64,000 nt of DNA from Anastrepha obliqua. Taxonomy: Eukaryota; Arthropoda; Insecta; Diptera; Tephritidae. Both the position numbers and the translations under genes were made by a program. The notes beneath the pieces are model-generated. The model worked only from the letters and a program-made list of their open reading frames with translations. It was not told the origin of the DNA and ran no database searches. This document shows positions 54,041-64,000 of this stretch, in pieces. Each line of letters starts with the position of its first letter. The first letter of the stretch is position 1. The DNA lies in assembly GCF_027943255.1 (NCBI RefSeq), contig NC_072896.1:66544501-66608500 (forward strand), written 5' to 3'.

Positions 54041-57000
54041 ATATAATTCTTCTTGGAAACTTCATCAAGAAAGTGTAAGACCCCGTAGTAAAATCAACTT
54101 CGCTTACTGTGATGTTTCAATTAATTCTGCTTACATCCCCCGTAAACTCTTCTTTTACTATAATTCCTGTTGCGTTCCTAGCTAGAATAAACGAGGCAGC
54201 TTCTCGCTGCGGAATACAAATCGATTCGCCTTATTGCTCCTAAGCGTAAGTGTTCACGAGGTATCTATGTCAAATGTGAAAATATTATTAAAGCTAAATT
54301 CATTTCAAATCGTTTTACACAAAAAATTTTCGAAAAATTAATTAATTAATTAATCGGGCACGAAAAAAGATACCCTACTATACGTATAGTCTAGGAGATA
54401 TTATCTTCCAAAGGCAAAGGTTATCTTGAAGTTATCCTCGTTCATAAATATTAGCGTTTCTTTGTGAGGTGTAATAAATGTTGGATGGTATAACGAGAAG
54501 ATAAATACGTTGTTGATTCAGTTCCCGAGAAGTTGGTGTCACGTGAGCCGTGGGACATCTATCGAATTTTACTCATATTAATTACTTATTTAACGTTCAT
54601 AGCAAAAAGATTCTTTACTTTAATTACAATTAAAAGCTGATGAGATTACTAAGCATCCATGCAGTAGTCAAACACCAAGAGAACTTATCTCCATCTCAAC
54701 AAAATTTTTTTTCTTCAGTGGATTAAATTTGAAACACTCTTGCCTAATATGCCTTTAGCTTATTTATAAATCGAGTTCAAATGACATTACTGTCTATAGA
54801 TACCTATAACAAAATTTAGCGGAAAAATTTTCACGGAATATTTTAAGCCTTTAACTTCTACCTGGTTGGCCTTATTGACTCTAAAATAGCTCTATAGAGT
54901 GGTCATGTTTTTGGTCTTGGTCCGTTCATATTCTTAACATGCAGGCATGTCATATGCACATATTTGGCTACGTAAAAATAAAAGTGTTTTAAAAATGGGC
55001 TGAGGCTTCATAACTATTTTGTCTAAGCTATTCTTATCATTTCACTGTACTAAATGTATGAATTAAATTTGTCATGGTCAGTTGTATATGGAAAATCGCT
55101 TGATTTATTTCTGTAGTCATCAGATTGCAAAACAAACAATTTTGTCTATCGTAAGTTCCGCAAAATGAGCTCTAAATAATGCCTTTAGCTCTGTTTTGAA
55201 AGGAAGTTCAACTCAACCCAAATATTAGCTATTCTTAGTTGTAGATGGGGAAACAAGAAAGCAAGAAAAAGACAAAATATTTAGTAATAAAGAAATATTT
55301 GAAAACTTTATACTTACAATTTTTTAATGTAACAAAGATGTTAATATTAATTCAACTAATATAAATAATTCAAACCAGTCTATTTGCAAGACTTGTTATT
55401 GACAATATAACATTAATTTATTTATCCTCTAGAATATTTATCGCTTTTCCTACAGGGTACTCACAGAGGTATACTCACTCCTACAGACAGGCAGCCGGCA
55501 GCTGTATCAGTCGGGCGATGACAACTGCCATCCGCTGCAAATGCATTTTTAATTACTAAACAAACCCTCGTGGAAGTACGAGTATTGTTGAAATAACTAA
55601 AAAGAACAAAAAATAAATTCACCCGAGCGAAGAGCTTCATATCCGCCTGCTCTGAAACTATGCAAAAGTACAACTTTAAACTTCTTTGTGCGTTTTGAAA
55701 AGTTGAAAATGTGCGAGAAAAATAAAAGAGGGAAGCAAATATATTTACATACATGCCTACAGAATAATTTCGTACAGGGTATTTGAAGTTGAAGTTTATT
55801 TTTTTTAATTCTAATTCAACAAATATTTGGCATGGGAGGGAACTCATTATCGTCTGCTTATGGTCATATGTAGTACACGGAATAAAATTTATGAATAATA
55901 AATGGCATTTTACAAATATCCCCGCGTTCGCCTTTACAGATGTTCATTATTTTGCTGAAATTTCGAATATTATAGCTACTGGGTCTCCAACCCGGCAATT
56001 TTGTACCGAATGTTATCATTTGAAGCTTTGGAATATTGCTGACAAGTGTGAATTTAATTACACTTTCCAACATCGAGTGACGTACAAACGCTAATATTTA
56101 TGAAAGATATTTTGATATCACTGCCAAGGTAAGTAAAGGAGTTTTCTTCCTCGATCGAAGTTCATTTTATGGCTAAGTTTACAGTGTTATGCACCATAAT
56201 TTTCAAAGCCTAGGTGTTGTGAGGTTTATTTTCAAACCCTCTTTTCTCGCTTTCAACCTCGCTTGTATATCAATATGTTAAAACTAAATTTTGTAGTTTG
56301 AGTTTATCCGATTGGAAAAATTAACAGTCAGCCCTAATAAAATTTTACTAAAATGCGAACGGGTATATAAAGTTCGATCCGGAACGCACTTAGCTCTTTA
56401 TTTGCCTTTATGCAGTTTTCGTTACTACAGGTATCCTAGTTTTATTAATTTACAGGTATCTTTATTACTATCTAGCAAAAGTGATGCCATTGAACTTTAA
56501 CAGGCGTCAAAAGCTAATGATAAAAAATAGACTTAAGCTTGAAAGACCCTGTATATAGATATATAATAACAGATATATTTTACGTTTCTTCGATAAACTA
56601 TATTTTTCCGCTTCGTTCAGTTGCTGGTACGTTCCTTCTAATTAATGTCAAAAAATATACGCTCCTTAACGTATATAAATATTATATAACTGCGAGAAGT
56701 ATGCAACTTGTTCTTGCAATTTTTTGCATGAAAAGTGTGTGCAGCAACAATGAGAATGGATGAAGAATGCGAGTAGAAAGTAAAAAAGAAATAAAAAGGA
56801 TATATTCCAGGGAAGAGGACGCTATAGCGTTAGGCTGCCAAGTAGTTGTCACTCAAACTGTCACATCTGACCTGACGGACTTGCCAGAAGGGTTTGGTTG
56901 TTGTTTACTTCCACACCCGTACAAACAGGCATCCCTCCCAAATGAATAGCTATCATTATTTATGCATATAACTTAGTTAGCCTAGAAAAGTTTGCAAAAA

Positions 57001-57799
57001 GCGAGGAAATAGTGAGGTGAAAGCATTAAAAACCGAAAGCTAGGTGAAATAGATATAGCAAAAAATATAAAAGGATTAAATTCAAGCGAAATAAATTGCG
57101 GACGACGTGAAAAAACATGAGCTAACTGAGAATATTAAATCATCAGGGTTATAGTATAGTTTAGTTATAGTTGGCGTAATATTTCATGTGAGTCCTAAAG
57201 TTAAGACTAAACTCAGTGAGGTGGAAAATTAAGCTGAAAGTTATTTTAGCATTCCCAAAGCCAGTTCACTTTATTTTAAAATGTTGGATTTTTTGCGCTA
57301 GTTGAAGTAGTAATCACTCATCACATAAAACCAAGCTCGTTCTCAAGTTAGCCCTTTTTTCATTACTTATTTTTTTGCTGAAGTTATTAAAAATATAATC
57401 AAATACGAGCTATGTTCAAAAAAGGCAAATTTTTACATTTCTCGAAATGTAATTGTTTGTACCTACATACATGCCAACAAAAACAAATGAGCTTCAGTTC
57501 TTACTGCCACGCTCGAAATCAAGTATTTGATAGGATTTTAGCCTCGTTCTCACTTGGAGTAACTACTAATTCTTTTTCTACTGCTGCAGTAACGCCTGGT
57601 TGTGAGCACTGAACAAAGCGAAACACTTTGATTTTTACTTTAGGAACATCTGTGAAATAGCGTTAGGAGTATGCCTACCTGCGAAAAGGAACCAAACAAA
57701 CCAGCCTAGGTAAAAGTAGGTGCCCACGTGATCCAAGAAACATAATTTTGCGTTTTTTTTCTTTCTTTCGAAAGAAGTTAAATTCAAAATTTAAAAATT
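54041..57799. other. Non-coding, AT-rich
   Basis: No gene with a recognisable domain was found on either strand. Several open frames of 60-130 codons have compositions expected of AT-rich chance frames. Confidence 0.4.
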
Positions 57800-58400
57800 T
57801 ATTTATTTATGAATTCTTTCATCAACTAAAGTACAACTCAAGAGATTACTAGTTCTTAAGCCTAAATATTATATTATATATGATAAACATTACGGTGGGA
57901 TAAATTATTCACAATTCAAAAAGTATGTACATACATAGTTAGAGAGTATATTTAAATTTGTACAAAATTGGTTAGGCAGCCTTACAAAACATGTAAGCAG
58001 TTCATTACGATTAAAATTGGTCTTTTAATTCGGTAAATCGAGCACATTGCTGAGTCTAAAGTTACGAGTAGAACAATAAGTTCTATGAAGTAAGAAGTGG
58101 CATTTGATATGATTCGTGGCTATGTCCCTTATAACATTACCGATGGAATTCTTTTTCGCATTTCTAATGTTGGCAATGCTAACAAAAGGCATCTAATTTT
58201 GTTTGTATGCAGTCAAAGTACGAGCGCAACGAAGGAAATGAATGGAAAATTTAGTGACTCGTATTGAATGGATCTGAGATAATGCTGCAATATTCGAGGT
58301 TTGATCTAACAAGAGAAAAATACTAATTCTTCAGCGTAGAAAGATCCTAGAACTCCTTTGAATCCCCTATTGCAAAGGCAAGCATAGATCAAGACTTGGC
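57800..58400 (-). other. Possible decayed coding segment, unrecognised
   Basis: One minus frame from about 58310 to 57900 stays readable over some 130 codons with only two stops (ALSQIHSIRVTKFSIHFLRC; VSIANIRNAKKNSIGNVIRD; CHFLLHRTYCSTRNFRLSNV). This is more than expected by chance in such AT-rich DNA. No domain was recognised. It may be the end of a retroelement protein. Confidence 0.25.
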
Positions 58401-59109
58401 AACCATTATATCTTAAATATTAATTGTGGCCCAGTATGAACACTTTGGTATGACTGCTTTTTCCTCAACTTTAACCTATTTAAAAACATATGTAGAACAT
58501 TATTATTCTGGAGTTATGCAACTATACTGTTCAGAAAAGGCTACTCAACACTTGCAAACGCTGATAATTGTGAAAGAAGATATCCCTCAGATCAACTTTG
58601 CAGAAGACAATACTGATCCAAAGAATCGGATTTTTTCACGGGGATTAAAATTTTATTATAATATATTGGTGAAAGTGTAATTAATTTTTTTTTAAATATT
58701 CGCTACTATTTAAAATAATCATAGATTGATAATTTGAATTTATATTTATAAAGTGATAAATCAAAAACCAAAGAGCTTGAAATATGGTTAAACTTATTCA
58801 ATGTTTTAATCGAAGATGTTCTCGAAGCATAAACAGTTGTAACCCGCTGTAGGAAGAATATAAGTAAATCATTACTTCGAAGATTTTTTTGAGGCATATG
58901 AAATGAATGCGCTCTAAGAAAAAAGGCGCAACTGTTCCATTTGTAGTATCGAAAACAAAGCGGAGTGAAAGTATACTTATTCTACTTTCTAACGATTTGA
59001 AATTTAGTAACGTGCACCTTCCATTGCATGAAGAAATCGGATCAAAGCAGTTTAAAGATCTAAATGCAAAACGAAGCAAGTTTTTTTCGAATACGTTCAA
59101 GTCTGCTCC
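58401..59109. other. Non-coding sequence
   Basis: No gene recognised. Confidence 0.35.
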
Positions 59110-59750
59110 AGCTTAGACCTTACGAGCAAAGGAAATAGTGGCTTCAAAGTGTGCGAATCCGTCAAATCAGAAGCAAAACGCCGAATGAAGGCAAGTGTAG
59201 AATACGACTCGGTGATGACAAAACTCAAATAAATAAGCAAATGAAAACGTGACTCTAAGATTATTCCTAAATAAGTAATGCCATTAAGAGTATTTAGACG
59301 CGAGTTCTTTAAATGCTTTGACTTTGAGAAAATGACCGCTTTGGCATTTCATCAGAGTGGCGTTCCATCTATGTGCCTGCGTCCAGGTCCCATTTTTTTA
59401 TGCAGAAAATTCTTTCCGCGAAGCCACTGATGATTTCCCACGTTTCCTCGCTACTTGGCATCTTGTCGATTACATTTTCAGTGGGCATGTGACCGTCTTC
59501 CCTGATAGTATAGTGGTCGGTATCCCCATCTGTCACTATTGAAAAGGGTGGACTTTATCCATTTAAGGAAAATATAGTGAAACCCAAAACTTAGTCGTTG
59601 TGAAATTAAGGTTGAGTGGCAGACTTTATCCTATGCCTTGGAAAAATCCATATTTGATGAATAACTTATTTATTTTGCAAAATTCTGCAATAGAATTTAA
59701 CGGAGAATTTTTTGGTGATGGATTTTAACCCTAAATGGGAATGTTCATCC
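59110..59750 (-). pseudogene. Second copy of the Jockey/CR1-like LINE, decayed
   Basis: 59120-59275 matches 51940-52090 closely at the DNA level (shared word GCAAAACGCCGAATGAAGG or near variants), and 59555-59660 matches 53655-53780 (TTGAGTGGCAGACTT shared). Thus it is the same LINE family in the same orientation. At the place where the first copy holds the 1.2-kb transposon, this copy is continuous (about 59270-59310). Many stops; no catalytic motif survives. Confidence 0.75.
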
Positions 59751-59947
59751 TTTCTCAAAACAGTCATAAGTACGGGTCGCAAAAAAGGCAAGTAGAGCAG
59801 AAAATGCAGAAGATAAAAATGAAGATAAAAAATTAGCAGGTATTTAGTAAAGCTGATAATTTCGAAAAGGCTTACTGATTTGCATAGAACGCAATATGTA
59901 GACCTTCTCTAATACATAAAATGAATTAAAAATGAGTTCTAGTACCT

Positions 59948-60196
59948 TTGGTCTACTCCTGGAAAGATGGCCCTCGTGTCTATTTAGCGCGGTCTGGGCT
60001 GGTGCGCAAGGTGCAAAGTCGCGAACCCCTTTTGGTCTCGGGTAGATTTGGGCCGCTTGAGGAAACTTCTAAGGCTAACAAAGGCGTAGCTATCGAATTT
60101 GGTGGGTGTCTGTTAGATAAGCATGCAGTCAGGTTTGGGATTTCTTCAATTTTTTTCTACAGAAACTGTCTAGGGGATGAGGTGGAATCTTCTTAG
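59948..60196 (+). other. Unrecognised open frame next to a transposon
   Basis: An 82-codon frame with balanced composition (VYLARSGLVRKVQSREPLLV) lies just upstream of the DD41D element. No domain recognised; it may be debris of another element. Confidence 0.15.
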
Positions 60197-60289
60197 TACT
60201 TTCTTCTCAACTGATCTGTTCTCTTCGGGCTGAAATTCAGGCTGAGGTTTTATCGCGCGCCTCTTCCATTTTATGGTGAGTTTAATCGA

Positions 60290-61340
60290 CCCACTGAAGC
60301 GGCTATCGAGCTATTGTGACTAAATTTAGAACAAAATTTACATTATTGGACATCAAACCACCAACACGCTTACGTAGAGAGCGAACTGAAGAAAATATCG
60401 CAGTTGTATCGGTCAGTGTTAATGATGACCATGAATTATCGATTCGCCGCCGTTCGCAGCAATTGGGCCTCTGTTACTCAACAACGTGGAAAATTTGCGA
60501 AAGGATTTAGGTGTGAAGCCTTTCAAAATACAGCTGGTACGGACGACCTACCACAACGCAGAGTTTTTGGTGAATGGGCTCTTAGAAAGTTGGCTGAAGA
60601 TCCACATTTTTATCGAAAAATTGTGTTCAGCGACGAGGCTCATTTTTGGATCAATGGGTACGTAAATAAGCGAAATTGTCGATTTTGGAGTGAAGATCAG
60701 CCAGAAGAATTGCAAGAGCTGCCAATGTATCCAGAAAAGGTCACAGTTTGGTGCGGTTTATGGACTGGAGATATCATTGGGCCGTACTTCTTCAAAGATG
60801 CTGCGAATCGTAACGTAACTGTGAATGGTGAGCGCTACCGTGAAATGATATCCAACTTTTTTTTGCCCAAAATGCAAGAGCTTGACTCGCGTGATATGTG
60901 GTTTCAGCAAGACGGTGCCACATGCCATACAGCACGCGTAACAATGGACTTGTTGAGAGGCGAGTTCGGTGAATATTTTATTTCACATTCGGGACCTGTC
61001 AATTGGCCACCCAGATCGTGCGATATAACGCCTTTAGATTATTTTTTGTGGGGCTATGTTAAAGCTCATGTCTTTTCAGACAAGCCTGCTTCAATTTACG
61101 CATTGGAAGACAACATTAAAGCATTTATATGTGAGATACCTGCCGAAACATTGGAAAGAGTATACCAGACTTCGACTAAGTGGATGGACCATTTGAAGCG
61201 CAGTCGCGGTCTACACTTGCATGAAATAATCTTCAAACATTAAATTATATGGACTGTACTATCGATTTAAATACAAATTTCATGCATTTTTCTGAATTTT
61301 ACGTGTGTTGTTTTGATAAACTTTCCTATAGCTCTTAGAA
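60290..61340 (+). mobile_element. DD41D mariner-type element, catalytic triad intact, 5' end lost
   Basis: The main frame (60404-61243) encodes a DDE transposase domain with KIVFSDEAHFWINGY (D at residue 77), WFQQDGATCHTAR (D170) and RSCDITPLDYFLWGY (D212). The 41 residues between the second and third aspartates define DD41D, the spacing of the rosa group known from tephritids. The DNA-binding part is in another frame just upstream (60316-60510: ENIAVVSVSVNDDHELSIRR), with frame changes near 60500-60560. The stop at 61241 looks natural. The right end may be near 61340-61355 (AAAATCACCCTTTA); no left inverted repeat was found. Confidence 0.85.
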
Positions 61341-62439
61341 AATCACCCTTTATATTTTAAATGCAAATTTATTTTGCTGAAACTAAAATAATACTAAAGT
61401 TCAAAGGAGTGAATCTAAAATTCATGTAAAACTATGTTTTTTTATTTTATAGATATTAAAAGTATGGTACTTTGGAATTTGCAAAATAATCTGATTTTAG
61501 TAAAGCTGCACAAAACTTTATACCCTTAAACATAGCACTTTTTTAAGTTACTACAATACAACAATATTTACCGTAACTAAAAATATTTACCGTAACAAAC
61601 GCTGATAATTATAAGTACGGGTATGCTTGTCTACATTGCACCCATAGATTTGACGCTTTTAGTGCTTACTTCATTGCCCGCTGGGAATAATAGCAACACT
61701 CTTTAGTTAACTGTGTTTTATTTAAACTGTGTTTTCGATGTAACAAATCTGGAAATCTTGCGTCATCATGCGAAGAATGAATGTCTTGAGATCAGTTAAG
61801 TGATGCCGAAGAAAGGTGGGTGCGAAAATAAAATGAATAGTTGTACAGGATATTTGGTGTGTCAGATTTAAATTTTTTATGCGCGCGGTTTTTTTATAAA
61901 CTCCTGATTAGCAGAACATTGAATTGAAGAACGAAAACAACCTCTTGCAAAGGGTAATGCAGTGAGTGCGCTGCTATCGCGTTAAATCAATGGAGGTTTC
62001 TGTGTTCCACCAAAAAGAAAGAGGCATTTTTATAAAACGAAACAGGAATTCAACGTGAACAACGCACACAAAATTTGATTCATGGACGCGAATTGAAAGA
62101 GTTTTTCGATTTAATAGTTTGTAAGAAGCCATGTTGTCGTTATTTTACATTTTAATTTTATAAAAATTCATTACCGCAGGCCATTTTTCAGGGGATGTTC
62201 TGGAGGCTACTCACAAGCAGATGAAAAGAGTCCCCGGAAATATTCTAACAAATATTTAATATTATGTTTAATAGCATCATCAGGTGCGTAGGAAGTTTGC
62301 ATCAGACGCATAACTTGAAATCAAAATTCATTTTATAACGGACAGGAACTAAGGAAGTATTACGAGATTTTCCAAAACTACAACTGAATGCGTCGACGGT
62401 TCAATAAAATTGATTGCTATCATTATATGGGTGTACAAT
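61341..62439. other. Non-coding sequence
   Basis: AT-rich. No gene recognised. Confidence 0.4.
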
Positions 62440-63110
62440 ACGTTCATTAAACCCATTTTGACTTATGGAGCTTTCGTGTGGTGGGAGGTGATGCAGACAC
62501 AGTCCTACCTAAAAAATCTCATAAAAGTCCAACTAATTCATTAGCTTGTGTACACAACACCACACTTTTTTGGGTTCCCGGCCACTCTGGGTTGGAGGGA
62601 AATGAAAGAGTGGATGAGTGTGTAAGGAACGGCTCTGAGCTTGACCTTCAGCGAGTGGTAGAGGACATATACATCCCTCTAAACAAACTGTACACTGCAA
62701 TTGATTGTAATTGCGGAAACCAATAGAAGGTGATCTCTGACTACTAACTGCAGGGTCACCAAAACGTTCTAGCCAAAGCTGAATCTTAAAAGAACAAAAC
62801 GTGTGCTTGGATTATACAGATAAACTACCATCGTCCCCACAGTGTTCTTATAATGGCTCACTGCACTATTGACACTCTAACCAGTAGAATAGGTGTACCA
62901 GTAGAATAGGTGTCGGTACAACACCTCCTCTGTGAATGCACCTCCTGCACTTCAGCGAAGCCGTGGCAATTATCTTCGCGATTATTTGTTTGAAGACCTG
63001 AAGAAGTTTCTTAATGTCATACTGGAAAGACTAATTACCTTTTTAAAAAGATCTAAGTGGTTCAAGCAAATTTGTTAGGCGATGTAAATGAAATGAAGGT
63101 ATCACAATAG
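62440..63110 (+). pseudogene. LINE fragment: RNase H end and C-terminal zinc motif
   Basis: A LTYGAFVWWE-like thumb word near 62456 is joined by a deletion to an RNase H end: TLFWVPGHSGLEGNERVDE at about 62562-62620. Then a C-terminal part has VQHLLCECTSCTSA (62915-62955), the H-x3-C zinc residues. Later frames give VILERLITF-like and RSKWFKQ words before a stop at 63078. It resembles the R1/I-group fragments at 25500 and 40535. Confidence 0.65.
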
Positions 63111-63297
63111 GCCTTAGGGTCACGGAGTGTCTTGTCTTAGACAAGCAGCCTGGCTAGTCTAACTTAACCTATACCATTATATTAACTACATATGTCTATC
63201 AATATTTTTTTTATTTAAAGAAACATGGTGAGGACTTGCACTAGAATGTTTAGGAAGAAATATTTTTAATCTTCCTCTTAGTTTTAATTTCATCGAT

Positions 63298-63892
63298 TAT
63301 ATAGGGTTTCCGACTACCTCAGGCCCGGCATTGGATGCTCTGGTTAGTCTACCACCACTTGATGCTTTCATCCAAGGCGAGGACTTAAAGCCCATCTGCA
63401 GGCTAAAACACAACGGCCCTTGCCCAGCATTGGACAACAGAGTAGGCACGGACTTCAATCCAACGATCCTCGAAATGCCCCTTGACTCCATGCCATCCAG
63501 AGTTGTACTTGACAAGAAATACAGTGTGGTGCTACCAGAGGATCCACTGTGAATGCACGCATCTGTTTTTCAAGAGGAGGTGTATGCTGTTCAAGAAGCG
63601 ATGAACTTTGTTGTGGAAAACAGATTGAGAAGCAGATCTGTATGTGTCTGCAGCGACAGCAAAGCTGCGCTCATGACCCCCAACAGCCCTTCAACCACTT
63701 CAAGAGTAGTTGAGTACTGTAAATCCAGGTTAAACTATGACGGCAGACATAATATCCTGATGCTAACATGGGTCCCGAGACAGGACTCTTTAGCTAGGAA
63801 TGGCTCTGTGGCCAATTTCTTTGGCCCACCACAAAAATCACAATTGATGGAGAATTTCTTAAAGATAGACCATTTTCATAATAAGTCTAATT
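63298..63892 (+). pseudogene. LINE fragment with RNase H domain, internally deleted
   Basis: The first frame (63331-63552) reads LDALVSLPPLDAFIQGEDLK, PALDNRVGTDFNPTILEMPL and VVLDKKYSVVLPE, the connector between reverse transcriptase and RNase H. It is joined by a deletion and stop (63550) to ASVFQEEVYAVQEAMNFVVE (second RNase H acidic residue), VCVCSDSKAALMT (third) and LTWVPRQDSLARNGSVAN, where the usual G-H-x-G-x-x-G-N-x-x-A-D is damaged. The first RNase H aspartate region (T-D-G-S) is in the deleted part. Confidence 0.75.
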
Positions 63893-64000
63893 GATCAATG
63901 TAAAAGTTACCGTCTAGGAATTATTTACTACTCACATCAAGACGTCACTTTTGAGTATCCTTTTGCTAAAGCTATGAAAAAACAAATTTGATTCGTGAGT

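Noticed and set aside
1..64000. CRISPR array, operons, riboswitches or other bacterial features
   Set aside because: The window is eukaryotic (introns, SINE, LINEs, mariner elements). No regularly spaced short direct repeats with unique spacers were seen.
1..64000. LTR retrotransposons or endogenous viral sequences
   Set aside because: No paired long direct terminal repeats, primer-binding site, aspartic protease, integrase or envelope-like frame was recognised. All reverse transcriptase motifs are of the non-LTR type.

Overview
This window is insect nuclear DNA, most likely from a tephritid fruit fly or a close relative. The sequence is AT-rich and has no operons or long intron-free host genes. 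It carries one spliced host gene on the minus strand, set in a dense field of decayed transposable elements. The gene resembles my memory of Drosophila CG33543 (three immunoglobulin domains, one fibronectin III domain). The tephritid assignment is inference: it rests on that gene, on DD41D transposases (a group I recall from Ceratitis), and on a repeat whose look I associate with tephritids. No database search was possible.

Host gene. Six coding exons (37038-36844, 36531-36421, 36216-36079, 29767-29609, 17616-17119, 16828-16548, all minus) join with GT/AG borders into one open frame of about 460 residues. Every intron is phase 1. The order is Ig1, Ig2, Ig3, FnIII, then a C-terminal hydrophobic stretch. 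The product should be a secreted, membrane-anchored neural adhesion protein. The first exon, with signal peptide and promoter, was not found; it lies upstream of 37038 on the minus strand and possibly beyond the window. Two introns are large (about 12.0 and 6.3 kb) and full of transposon debris; the other three are 0.2-0.3 kb.

Mobile elements by region. 1-16 kb (downstream of the gene): a SINE; two TA-flanked DNA elements that abut and share one TA; tail-to-tail copies of an RTE-like LINE; a DD37D mariner-like element with perfect 26-bp ends; a fold-back with C-rich internal repeats; mariner scraps. 17-36 kb (introns): more SINEs, LINE fragments, a mariner, a piggyBac remnant, a Tc1 remnant. 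38-48 kb: mariner and LINE fragments, then a Jockey-like LINE nested in a mariner with a 9-bp target duplication. 50-54 kb: a 908-bp internally deleted element with perfect 28-bp ends, and a DD41D-type element inserted into a LINE whose second copy at 59 kb shows an empty site. 60-64 kb: a DD41D transposase with all three catalytic aspartates, and two LINE RNase H regions.

The most notable pattern is a tRNA-derived SINE (about nine copies) whose 3' end shares the string cgcgccaatta with the 3' end of an RTE-like LINE in the same window, just before their different simple-repeat tails. This suggests a SINE-LINE partnership. No RNA gene, CRISPR array or prokaryotic feature was seen.
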